From NCBI GenBank assembly GCA_947625255.1, contig CANQNT010000016.1, positions 1 through 64,000 of the forward strand: DNA of 64,000 nucleotides, in the 5' to 3' direction. How positions within the stretch are numbered: the stretch's first letter is position 1; each line of letters begins with the position of its first letter. Made by a program: the position numbers and the translations under genes. Of this stretch, positions 21,301-27,436 are shown piece by piece. The notes beneath the pieces are model-generated. The model ran no database searches, was not told where the DNA came from, and saw only the letters and a program-made list of their open reading frames with translations. The DNA comes from an uncultured Acetatifactor sp. Lineage in GTDB: Bacteria > Bacillota > Clostridia > Lachnospirales > Lachnospiraceae.

Positions 21301-24066
21301 ACTTCCCTTTTTTCGAAAATTAGTAAATCGTATCCCTTCGTTTGCTTTCAATTCGAAAGTATAGCTGATTTTTGAATAATAAGCCCCCTCTTCTCCTTCT
21401 ATTGTTCGGACAAATTGTGCTGGCGACCCTGAACCTAATTGTGTTCCATCACTCCCCAACATATAGTACTTAATGTCAAACTGGTCTCCTTCTGGAAAAC
21501 CATTTGATTCAGCTTCCGATTTAGTAAAATAACTAGAGTCTTTCGTAATACTAAACACAAATTTAAACGTTTTCTTTTCCTTGCCCTCATCAGAAAGTCC
21601 CACAACTTCCTTTTTTATGGTAACTTTCAAATCCCCGGCAATAACAGTACCATTTACCATCACTCCGCCGCCGGCATAGAGTGCAGACTTCGTATGGTTG
21701 CCAATAATGCGAACCTCATACTCATCCGTCTCATCATTGGCCGCGGACATCGTCATAATTCCAGCATTATTCAGATTTGCCTTAAAGCCCACCGGCTCAA
21801 GGTCTTTTTCTCCGGTGTAGCCACCGTCCAGGGCAGACATCGTGGCAATCCCGTTACGAATGTTCGTCCAGTCATATTCGCCGGTACGCGCTTCTTCTCC
21901 GCTTAAGTTCGTCCAGTTGTATTCCCGGCCGTCCGGGGTCGTGTCGCTGATATAGAGTTTGGCAGGCGTCTCATGCGTGATAACCGGGAAATCATAAGGC
22001 ACAGCCAAAATGTCCATGGTATTGCCGTCGCCATTGCCATAAATCGTCGCCCCGTGTTCAGGGTACAAATAAACCTGGGCATTAGGGCACAGACCGATAC
22101 CGCTGCCGACCACATTGTTTTCATAACCATCTTCCACATAGTTTTCGGTAACAAGCGCATCATACATATGGCAAACGATGTTCTCGCCGATATAGATACC
22201 GCCGGTATTGTAGTGCTTCGTGGGTTCCAAGTCAGAAGCCGTATAACGTGAAAAATCTGCGTTACAAACGTTGTCCAGGATGTCACAAGACAAAAGCTGT
22301 ACCGTACCCGGACGTTCTGTGTTGTTCCGGCGAACAGAAAACGCACCCGCATTTACATCAGCGGAGTTTCCCTGGAACAAGGACTTGCCCGTAACCGTCA
22401 CCGTGGCATCCGCAATGTACGCCATAAATCCACCGCCGGACTCGCCGGTAGTGTTGCCGACGAAGCTGCTGCCGTCAACCGTAAAGTCACAATTTTCAAA
22501 GGTACCATAAATCGCACCGCCGGAACTCAATGCTTTATTATTCGTAAAGGCGCTTCCTTCTACCGTGAAGTTCGTTCCCTCACGAAAATGACCGCCAAAC
22601 ACGCCGCCATACGTTCCGCTCTCATTCTCCTCAAAGGTACAGTCTTTAATGAGAAAATCGTTGTACTGCTGGATGGTCTGCCAGAACACACCGCCGCCCT
22701 GGTCAGCTTTGTTCTTTTTGAACGTGGAATTTTCCAGCGTGAATTTTACATAAGAAGACTTGTTGTACAACGCGCCGCCCCATACGGAATGGTTTCCTGT
22801 AAACGTCACGTTTTCTATCTGTCCCGTAAGACCGTTGTTGTTCACAACATATACGCAGGAACCTCTTTGCGAAACATTGTTTTCAAACTTCACGCCGTCA
22901 TGGATAAGGATGACGGAAGTCTCAGAGTTAACCGGTTCATAATATCTATCTACATAAATACCGCCCGATTCTTTGGATTCATTGTCAGAGAAAACAACGT
23001 TCCCGCTGATATCGATCCTGCTGCACAAGGCATTAGAACAAACCACAGAGCCATTACCGGTAGCTTGATTCCCGGTAAATGTTCCGGCAGTCATTGTAAA
23101 ATCGGCCGTTCCCGCATCAATACCGAAATAGACCGCGCCGCCGTCTCCCTGCTCGGCACTGTTGTCAGAAAATTTTGTCCCTTGAATCGTCACGCGATTG
23201 CTGCTGCCGCCGTCCAGGCAAAGCGCGCCGCCGGTGGCAGGAATGCCCGCTGCCGACACAGCCTTGTTTTCCAAGAACGTACCGCCGTTCAGCTTTATAT
23301 CGCCAGATTCCCAGGCATAAACCGCGCCGCCGCTCAGTGCGGTATTCCCGCTGATCTCGCCGGCGGTCATCGTGAAATGGGATCCATTTACCATCAGGAC
23401 AGCGCCGCCCAGACCTTGCTTGCTCCCAAAGTCTTTGCTGAACACGTATCTTGTAGTATCATTGGTCCAAATTCCGTTTGCCGGATAATCCTTTGTACCG
23501 GCCTGACCATCGGCTATATTATTCTGAATCACGCCGCCGTTCACGTTGATAGCCGCGCCGTCCAGATACACCGCGCCGTAAGCGGTATTGTTTTTCAACA
23601 CCGCGCCCGCACCCAGCGTAAGGGTCGCGCCGCCGTCCGCCAGGACGGTCCGGCCCTGGGTATTATTCGTCGCGTCGACCACCACATTTTCCAGCGTCAG
23701 CGCGCTGCCGCCGGACAGCACCAGCATATTTGCACCAGCGCCGGATTTCGACATGGTGCAAGCAGTTCCCCCATAGGATGTAATCGTCACTGCCTGTCCA
23801 TTTGTAAAAGCGACCTGATTTACGGTTACATGATCCGTCAGACAGATCATTCCGCCATCCGTCAGGTTTGCCGCCGCTTCCTCCACGGTCGCGTAAGATT
23901 CCGCGTTCTTCTCTCCCTCAGGAAGACTGGGAACATATACCGTTTTCTCGGAGCCGGTCGTCTGTGCCGCCTGTCCGGCGAAAGAAGCGCCGGGTAAGAA
24001 GAATGTTCCGAGCGCCACGACCAGCACCAGGAACGCCAGAAAACCTGTTTTCTTTAAATGATTCAT
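12376..24066 (-). CDS. Giant wall-anchored surface adhesin (beta-helix head, DUF11-like repeats, isopeptide pilin domains)
   Basis: A 3,896-residue protein with a signal peptide (about 1-30, ending near GASFA). Residues about 45-760 are a right-handed beta-helix of pectate-lyase/polymorphic-protein type, with many GGAVY/GGGV turns and TGN/ENK rungs. Residues about 810-1140 hold two Cna-B/DUF7601-like domains. About eleven DUF11-like units follow to about 3,190, each with PGxGxxVxVGDEITY, a DxLDKGVDFVS strand and a VxVNxxA ending, interrupted by two Cna-B-like domains. Residues about 3,195-3,530 contain Spy0128-like pilin domains (GTYTYEI), then two DUF5979-like units and a TEP-rich wall stalk. 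The C-terminus has a sorting signal: APETGD, a hydrophobic span and a KRR tail. A TAAGGAGG site precedes the ATG. Adhesion or matrix contact is inferred from architecture. Base composition changes inside the gene. Confidence 0.9.
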   Translation of the reverse strand: MNHLKKTGFLAFLVLVVALGTFFLPGASFAGQAAQTTGSEKTVYVPSLPEGEKNAESYATVEEAAANLTDGGMICLTDHVTVNQVAFTNGQAVTITSYGGTACTMSKSGAGANMLVLSGGSALTLENVVVDATNNTQGRTVLADGGATLTLGAGAVLKNNTAYGAVYLDGAAINVNGGVIQNNIADGQAGTKDYPANGIWTNDTTRYVFSKDFGSKQGLGGAVLMVNGSHFTMTAGEISGNTALSGGAVYAWESGDIKLNGGTFLENKAVSAAGIPATGGALCLDGGSSNRVTIQGTKFSDNSAEQGDGGAVYFGIDAGTADFTMTAGTFTGNQATGNGSVVCSNALCSRIDISGNVVFSDNESKESGGIYVDRYYEPVNSETSVILIHDGVKFENNVSQRGSCVYVVNNNGLTGQIENVTFTGNHSVWGGALYNKSSYVKFTLENSTFKKNKADQGGGVFWQTIQQYNDFLIKDCTFEENESGTYGGVFGGHFREGTNFTVEGSAFTNNKALSSGGAIYGTFENCDFTVDGSSFVGNTTGESGGGFMAYIADATVTVTGKSLFQGNSADVNAGAFSVRRNNTERPGTVQLLSCDILDNVCNADFSRYTASDLEPTKHYNTGGIYIGENIVCHMYDALVTENYVEDGYENNVVGSGIGLCPNAQVYLYPEHGATIYGNGDGNTMDILAVPYDFPVITHETPAKLYISDTTPDGREYNWTNLSGEEARTGEYDWTNIRNGIATMSALDGGYTGEKDLEPVGFKANLNNAGIMTMSAANDETDEYEVRIIGNHTKSALYAGGGVMVNGTVIAGDLKVTIKKEVVGLSDEGKEKKTFKFVFSITKDSSYFTKSEAESNGFPEGDQFDIKYYMLGSDGTQLGSGSPAQFVRTIEGEEGAYYSKISYTFELKANEGIRFTNFRKKGSDVNENIFENECDYKFDLTETDKGGATTSETTYTVLDENGYELNGGSFNVGSSPDNIGEIQFTCTNTFETVELDLSKEVTGENGDKVKLWDFDIELHDEKDAPLSGTYPVVLWDDGSEKKSDDTDDTGDKYGFVLKNGVGEITFNHGKATVKLKHNQTLQIKDLPVGVKYYITETLENDYFTSAAVGTVVSKNELSDPQKYKVSGDITKDEETETVKYTNKKLDIHKKELTPGDGELVTIGSEISYEISWSNYTAEPAHVIVMDTLDPGVDYVPGTAKAYQISGGGGELTSGITATYYKDKEDDTSKSPLDSLFSSMGITEIPAHTVVWDLGMQNPNATGFVGLKVKVNLNAKIDYDYNDTADGFGPAGTTPDYEVLNKARVKVGNDSFRLTEQVENPVTEKTETNITRTDGNPSPVGDSDLVPKEGSDNTLTGPKVYVGDVITYKVRWKNGLKAAAVVQVTDELDPGVEFVSASYEGIELTDPTGGTDTKSGTAAIQGADGTSVPNVPVSVSCTTDAKGISTVTWTIGTNDVGVPAGADGDVTLLVRVTAKALSDDKIVDNQATVQVGEKSAQTNIIENPTPTGSLAVEKKVTGNATLAGEFGFIIEFEEKERINQDVVVIDKKNGDAAGLQIVDGRLEFKLRDGDKLTVKGLPVGVSYTVKEITKQGYIVSTDPAGSPSSDPTKKEYYYGVTGNVKEEREEYTLTFTNEEVPGNEKTETTPGDGEMVGVGEEITYKIHWVNNWNETATVVVTDKLDKGLTYKSSYPAGIYNADTHTVTWTFDNQAPKDCGDVTLTVEVNEKAVKSWQYNDKDYEHPTVNDDAKDYEVVNMASVTVGDHDPSYTAKVENPIPEKEETTPGAGEIVNVGDEITYKVHWTNGHDEPADVTITDTLDKGVDFVSADHGGSYDADTRTVTWTLASQPAHASGEVTLKVKVNDTARTQGNVKNQASVKVGNDAEVKTEFIPNPTGPHKTETEVNDNDVSGDLEPVKDGHKGPAVKIGDEITYRIDWVNNAFYDGKLVPGNVTITDPLDKGVDFVSASFGEGANKVTLDASNVSNGKGSITSTNGEVTISYDEHTVTWTLNNRPPESAGNVELKVKVNGNAYKKWQYSTGIETDEKDDETDLQVENRAKVEVVDVDHSANVRTDYTETIHNPLLKGDLIVQKTVIPLEGGTVDSKAEFDFTITLWDVNKDPLVGTYAYTIFRENDPAQTPSTVTSGFTKGTISNGTLSVKLKNGDYVQLTGLPLDTQYTVKEETTDGYLPKVVVDSVSKGETDTVTGEISIEDAVVEVQYTNQTLPKTQKAEETPGEDQQVKPGDEIVYKVRWVNDKTETAKVVVTDYLDKGVDFVSASFGEGTDAVTLEANGTDDVQVTENGITIQYKVLKEENQEDRATVIWNLGNQDPGASGVVTLTVKVNDKAVKTWSYRENPEPGQDPDAPDVSDTTEDHKVQNRAKVEVGNDSKYTNIVENPIPEKTETTPGDGKLVGVGDPITYRVHWENTRDDQAAVTIVDPLDKGVDFVSASFGNLTLEAEKLAGDTIHQPGERTASITGDSGKDSVAGEVTITYNEKTHEIKWSFDGAANSGDDVGLTVRVNDNAVKAWDYDNETDTLKPGGSYKPDREDDYKVLNRALVTVAGNSAYTDVVENPIPEKKEIDPGQDVLVGIGDRITYEIYWKNEEDEAAEVKVYDYLDGGVTFVSASDGGVCTTNTETGVDCVTWNLGKKNPGAAGKVVLIVSVNENAYKNYGYGDGDEPVLGEGTDHAVKNRARVEVNNVSKYTNTVENHVPEKTESEPGEGVLVGVGDQITYKVHWENPHDEKALVVITDPLDKGVDFVSASFDGVTLAAAADGGSTRIDSVGIGSDTGDAFVEADGNGQIKISIVYDKESHTVTWTFTARALANTEPDFAGDVELTVRVNENAVQTWTYENGPGNGKDHEVVNRAQVSVANHSVYTNEVENPVPEKTETDPGAGQIVEAGQEITYEIHWTNGHDEKAAVTIIDPLDAGVDFVSVGEGENGAYDKDNHKVVWSLGEQPGQAKGTVHLTVRVNEKAEAKGGVENQAGVVVGNDVEVLTEVIPNPTGPSKTETKVNGNDVSGDLESVEDGHKGPAVKIGDEITYRIDWVNSAADPVSGRLTRGKVYVYDPLDKGVDFVSASFDGVTLKAKDTDDAAGENFTIHYDASSRTVVWTLDERPAGATGFVELTVEVNDKAYQKWMYGTGEIPEVDDAAEDGEVVNRAREKVVDVDNEFTVYADEYTEVLHNPLKTPVRVDLALTKTLVDSLGGGYTLQPGQFSFLLTPYTDNPTADPVTGTVRVSHGASRDGKTAEAKVLDDAAYSQVGTYRYEVKEEIPEPADRVAGMKYDGTVYVVTVTVSESKSETLDAELSAEVSLTRKGDGRPVDGMEFVNEFTTDANVILNAHKTLVGGNLASGEFEFELVGVSADVSGGDVSDSDVSGNEVSDNETSGGNVSGGSAVGVRAARAGRGAASGALLGGLLGLDKDVTPYLANALATPPMPDDASARVTTNDADGDVSFGSITYTRPGTYTYEIRERKGERQDVVYDETVYTAVVTVTRDRDGILQASVLYKQGDRVVGQAEFVNEVRKGSLTVTKMVTGDAGDRNKKFHFRVELGNKELNGLYGDMSFEGGVSEFTLKHGESRTATGLPEGTTYKVTETEANRDGYDTTESGTAGTISASAGSAATFVNHKDGEKPTPETGSLTVLKMVAGNAGETDREFHFRVELGDKELNGSYGDMSFEGGVSEFTLKHGESRTATGLPANVTYKVTEAEANQSGYKTTATGAEGMITDGGNNKATFVNEKTEEPSEPTEPTEPTEPTEPTEPTEPTEPTEPTEPTEPTEPTKPTESTEPSEPTEPTESTKPSEPTEPSEPTEPTEPTKPSEPSEPTEPTEPTKPGEPGNPTTPETPPVTPAPETGDGSELELWILMMTTALFGVGASAVVLEKRRSAENKGGRDE
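12560..12840 (-). repeat. Low-complexity TEP/SEP repeat tract in the adhesin stalk
   Basis: Short degenerate tandem units encode runs of Thr-Glu-Pro and Ser-Glu-Pro. This is a typical wall-spanning stalk between the last folded domain and the sorting signal. The tract is prone to slippage, so its length may vary between strains or be misassembled. Confidence 0.85.
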
Positions 24067-24148
24067 ATTTTCCTCCTTAAAGCTTTAAATACGGAACCTT
24101 AACACGTCCCGACAAACATTTCATTGGATGATCAAAATTCTTCTCTTT

Positions 24149-24172
24149 TTAGGCGCTTCGAATCCCTTTCAT
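24149..24172 (-). other. Possible seven-codon leader ORF ahead of the adhesin
   Basis: GGAGGG lies 5 bases before ATG on the minus strand, opening MKGIRSA then stop, about 80 bases upstream of the adhesin start. The ribosome binding site is good but the peptide is tiny. It may be a leader peptide or chance. Confidence 0.3.
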
Positions 24173-24227
24173 TTTTCCCTCCACAAAATCAAATCCAAAA
24201 CATACTCCTACAACTTACTGTTTTTTT

Positions 24228-24250
24228 TCGCAGAGTTGGCTACTCTACGA
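24228..24250. repeat. 23-bp dyad element, copy A
   Basis: A 23-base element with the core TTGGCTACTCTACGA. Its ends are roughly self-complementary (TCGyAG against CTACGA). It matches copy B on the opposite strand at 21 of 23 positions. It lies about 160 bases ahead of the adhesin ATG, where an operator could act. Confidence 0.7.
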
Positions 24251-24466
24251 TAAATTCTTGTAAAACAGCATAAAATGCTTTATTCCCGGCATTTTTAAAA
24301 TGGTCTGACTAGAGAAACTGACTGCGAAAAGGAGCCGGAATTTTCCTTAAAAAAACTTTGAAACTGGCTTAAACAGGGGGATAAATGGACAAGGCGTTTG
24401 ACGGCGTAATTGACACCTATTAGATTTTTTTTCCTAAAAAAGAGTAAAAAAACGGAGACAAAAGAA

Positions 24467-24488
24467 CCGTCCGCGAAAATAGGGACGG
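24467..24488. repeat. Small hairpin with an ACAAAAGAACCGTCC flank
   Basis: CCGTCC pairs with GGACGG over a 10-base loop, preceded by ggagacaaaagaa. From memory, this kind of sequence occurs as a dispersed palindromic repeat in Clostridia, but I cannot confirm it here. Confidence 0.35.
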
Positions 24489-24614
24489 GTAAATAGAGGG
24501 CTGATATTTATTGTATTTCACGTTTTTTCAAAAAATAGAGAAAAATTTTACTATCCTACTTGAATTTATATCTTTTTTGCGATAAAATAATGCAACATAA
24601 TGATGGGAAATTTT

Positions 24615-24637
24615 TCGTAGAGTAGCCAACCCTACGA
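24615..24637. repeat. 23-bp dyad element, copy B (inverted relative to A)
   Basis: The reverse complement of copy A at 21 of 23 positions, with a complete TCGTAG...CTACGA dyad. It sits about 365 bases from copy A, nearer the Rpn pseudogene promoter. The pair brackets an AT-rich gap. Confidence 0.7.
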
Positions 24638-24792
24638 TTTTTTTGTCGAAAAATTGCGGAAAAACATCTTCAACGGCAACTATAATTTCAAATCAAAGAA
24701 ACCCATACAATAATAAGCTGTGCGAAAGTCCGCAGTTGTCACTTGAAGTCAGGACATATGATCAAACCTACCCAACGGCCAGGAAATAGTCC

Positions 24793-24821
24793 TTGATTTA
24801 CGCAATTCCCTGCTATATAAT
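24793..24821 (+). promoter_or_regulatory. Sigma-A promoter ahead of the Rpn pseudogene
   Basis: TTGATT, a 17-base spacer and TATAAT on the plus strand, about 85 bases ahead of the first ATG. It implies the broken gene may still be transcribed. Confidence 0.65.
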
Positions 24822-24906
24822 GAATTCAAGCCACATAGACGGACTCTACGAAGCGGTTTTTCCGCTCTTCCCTTATGCGTCCCTTAAGTTATGAGGAACA
24901 TGGAAG

Positions 24907-25942
24907 ATGCGAAAGAATTCAAAGAAAACCGACTCCTGCAAAAGAGAAAAACCTGCGGATAAAAACGATAAGGGAAGACATACTTCAGATAAGAATATCA
25001 TAACAAAAGGTACTGCGGATGGCGGTGCGGGGACTCAGGGTGCCGGCGTTAAGGATGAAAGTTCTGGCGTTAAGGACGCAGCGGGGACCTGGAGTACCGT
25101 CGCCCAGGATGAAAACTCCATTACTAAGGACGCGGCCAGAGCCCGGGACGGCTACTCCCCCGAGGTACACGCCCGGGACGCCAAGCCGCACCATTTTCCG
25201 CAACAAGAAGCTCACCTGACAGTTCCTGCGGGACTACACCGGCCTCGCCATCTTTTCCGACCTGCAGCCGGAGGACATCGAGGACGTGACGGAACGCTAC
25301 AAGGCTTTCCTGGGCGTCCAGTTCGAGGCGGACACCGTCAAGAAAGTGCGGATCCGGGGCAGGGAGGGTGAACGGGAGGTTTTCGTGCTCCCACTGGTGG
25401 AACACAAGACGGACGTGGACTACGACGTGGCCATGCAGCTGCTCCGCTACATGGCGGTGATCTGGTACGACTGCAAGAGGCAGCAGGAGGGCCTGAAAGA
25501 GGGCTCCAGCAGCTTGAAAGGTTTCTACTACCCTCCCATCATTCCCATCGTGTACTACGAGGGACGGGAGAACGAGATGTCCCTGGTGATGATGATCAAC
25601 CGGATTCAGAGCCCGGAGGACTTTTCGGAACTGCTGGACACCTCCAGGGAATACGTGGACGAGATCTACAACGGCTCGCCCGCGGACATCCGTGCGATCT
25701 ACCAGGACATCCTGTGGTCCCTGTTACGGAAGATGAACGTGCCGGTGGAAGAATCGGACCGAAAGCTGGAGGAAGCAGACGGGCGACTAAACACAATTTT
25801 CCGTCAGCTCATTTCCATATGCCAAAGCAAGAATCTGTCCCAGGACGGGACCCTTGCGTGTTTGCAGGAACAGTACGGCCTGAATGAAGCGGAGGCCATT
25901 TCCGCGATTGAACAGTTTTGGCAGCGCAAGCAGCACAAATAA
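24907..25942 (+). pseudogene. Broken Rpn-family (PD-(D/E)XK nuclease / putative transposase) gene
   Basis: The C-terminal part (25286-25942) reads as the Rpn/transposase_31 family: QFLRDYTGLAIFSDLQPEDIEDVTERYKAF, then VLPLVEHKTDVDYDVAMQLLRY with the nuclease-like E-x-K (EHK), and PIIPIVYYEG. Upstream in that same frame, IFRNKKLT is followed by an in-frame TGA at about 25218 and then QFLRDY, so family sequence continues across a stop. The N-terminal ORF from 24907 is in another frame and leaves the family sequence near DAKPHH, which indicates a frameshift as well. The N-terminal 70 residues are low-complexity GVKD/ITKD-like repeats. At least two lesions make this a decayed gene. A restart at GTG 25286 would leave a 218-residue fragment. 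Confidence 0.8.
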
Positions 25943-26058
25943 GCATCACAAAAAACCAATACAAAGAACCAACACAAAGAACTATAATTGTATCAATGCA
26001 TAACGGGAAACAGGAAGCCATCAATGTGGCATACTACACGCCGTGAGGCGGATGAGAA

Positions 26059-26090
26059 AGAGGCTGTCTATTCTTGACGGCTTCTTTTTT
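26059..26090 (+). terminator. Terminator after the Rpn pseudogene
   Basis: GAGGCTGTC pairs with GACGGCTTC (two wobble pairs) over a 7-base loop, followed by TTTTTT on the plus strand. It lies about 115 bases past the pseudogene stop. Confidence 0.7.
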
Positions 26091-26133
26091 GAGCAGCTCA
26101 AATAACGCGCATAAACATCAAATACAAAAGCTT

Positions 26134-26658
26134 TCAGTAGTTCCTGCTCACAAAATCAACCTCGGGAACCCCTTCATCGGCGTTGAGCTTCAAGGCCAGG
26201 AAAAAGAAATAGCCGGAGAGGAGATTGGAAAGATCCAAAAGAAGCGGGTCCGCGGCATGACCCTGATGAACATGGCGATAGATCAGGCGTACAAGCTCCT
26301 TGCTTCTGACGCGGAGAATATGAGCAAGACAGGCGGTTTCACATCCCTGTGTCATCACGAAACGATATTTCCGGTCCCCCGCTTCACAGCGGATTCGCTC
26401 GAGAGCGGCGAGGAGCCGGTCCTTTTCCGCCGCCGTCACTTTCAGGCCCGTTCTCAGGGCAGGATTCATATGATAAACAAGCTCGCAGATCCAGAGAAGT
26501 TCCTCCCGCAGATCCCCGTCCGTTACTTTGGAACGCAGAAGCCCGACGACGCTTGCCATGCCGTCAGTCATCAGTTCAAAATCACACCGCAGGTCGTCCG
26601 GCCCGTCGCTTAAAAACGGATACGCCTCATAGGGGCTTCTATAAATTTTATCTGTCAT
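26134..26658 (-). CDS. Cobalamin adenosyltransferase-like protein (PduO-type fold)
   Basis: A 174-residue, mostly helical protein. The late segment FVMTQGCETACLAHILRVRSKELVR resembles the ATP-binding helix of PduO-type ATP:cob(I)alamin adenosyltransferases (usual F-V-x-PGG...H-x-AR...RRAER), and LLDLSNLLSGYFFFLALKL resembles their closing LNRLSDxLFxLAR helix. The match is degenerate: the RRAER motif reads RSKELVR and the N-terminal TRTGD-type loop is not clear. It is the last gene of the riboswitch-controlled corrinoid operon, 6 bases after the ATPase gene, which supports a role in adenosylating imported corrinoid. A divergent or regulatory homologue is possible. Confidence 0.6.
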   Translation of the reverse strand: MTDKIYRSPYEAYPFLSDGPDDLRCDFELMTDGMASVVGLLRSKVTDGDLREELLWICELVYHMNPALRTGLKVTAAEKDRLLAALERIRCEAGDRKYRFVMTQGCETACLAHILRVRSKELVRLIYRHVHQGHAADPLLLDLSNLLSGYFFFLALKLNADEGVPEVDFVSRNY

Positions 26659-26664
26659 ATTCCA

Positions 26665-27432
26665 TTATCCTCCCAGGCTTTCCCAGCGTTTTCGGCTTCT
26701 CCGCATATAGGCCGGCACATCCATGCCGAAAACGCCGTTTAAGATCGCCGGATCGAGTTCCTCCTTTTTTCCAAAAAAAACAGAGTGTCCCTGATTCAGC
26801 AAAAGCACCATGTCCGCAAAATCCATCGCCAGGTCCAGGTCATGAAACACGCCGACGGCGGCACGGCGCGGCTCCGCCGTCCAATCCTTGAGTTCCGACA
26901 CCAGCTCCGCCTGGTACCTAAGATCCAAATGGTTCGTGGGCTCGTCCAACAGGATGACCTTGGGCGTTTGCGCAAAGGTCCGGGCCAGAAGCACCCTCTG
27001 AAGCTGGCCTCCGGAAAGCTCCGTGATCGGCCGCTCACGTTCCTCCCACAGCCCAAGACGCTTAAGGCAGGCCTCCGCGATCCTGCGGTCGTTTTGCGAC
27101 GGAGCGGAAAAAAATCCCGGCTTCCGATGCGCATATCGTCCCATCAATACCGTTTCCAACACGCTGTAGGCAAAGGACGCGGTTCCCATCTGGGGAAGTT
27201 CGGCGAGATTTCTCCCCCTTTCCCGGGCGGACATGGAGGAAAGCGGCACCCCGTCCAGGGTAACCGTCCCCGCAGACGGCAAAAATCCCATGATTCCACG
27301 CAGAAGCGTGGTTTTTCCGCAGCCGTTGGGTCCCAATATTGCCAGGCGGCCTCCCTCCGGTACCGCGAAAGTTATTTGATTCACCACATTCTCCCTGCCA
27401 TAACCGCAGGAAAGATTTTCCACGCTCAGCAT
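26665..27432 (-). CDS. btuD: Corrinoid ABC transporter ATPase (BtuD/FecE type)
   Basis: A 255-residue ABC ATPase with Walker A GPNGCGKTT, Q-loop AELPQMG, signature LSGGQLQR, Walker B VILLDEPT and switch His in VFHDLDLA. The FepC/BtuD-like length and lack of extra domains fit the iron-siderophore/B12/haem importer class. It follows the permease gene by 4 bases. The upstream cobalamin riboswitch makes a corrinoid the most likely substrate; sequence alone would not separate it from a siderophore system. Confidence 0.88.
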   Translation of the reverse strand: MLSVENLSCGYGRENVVNQITFAVPEGGRLAILGPNGCGKTTLLRGIMGFLPSAGTVTLDGVPLSSMSARERGRNLAELPQMGTASFAYSVLETVLMGRYAHRKPGFFSAPSQNDRRIAEACLKRLGLWEERERPITELSGGQLQRVLLARTFAQTPKVILLDEPTNHLDLRYQAELVSELKDWTAEPRRAAVGVFHDLDLAMDFADMVLLLNQGHSVFFGKKEELDPAILNGVFGMDVPAYMRRSRKRWESLGG

Positions 27433-27436
27433 CCTG

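Larger units (their letters stand above)
24067..24906. other. 840-base AT-rich intergenic region
   Basis: A divergent gap between the adhesin (minus) and the Rpn pseudogene (plus). It holds the adhesin ribosome binding site, the mini-ORF, the two dyad copies, a small hairpin and a plus-strand promoter near 24800. No further gene was seen. The size and repeats suggest complex control or an insertion scar. Confidence 0.6.

Noticed and set aside
26349-26891. Plus-strand 180-residue ORF over the adenosyltransferase-like gene
   Set aside because: Antisense to two minus-strand operon genes, Pro/Arg-rich, no start signal.
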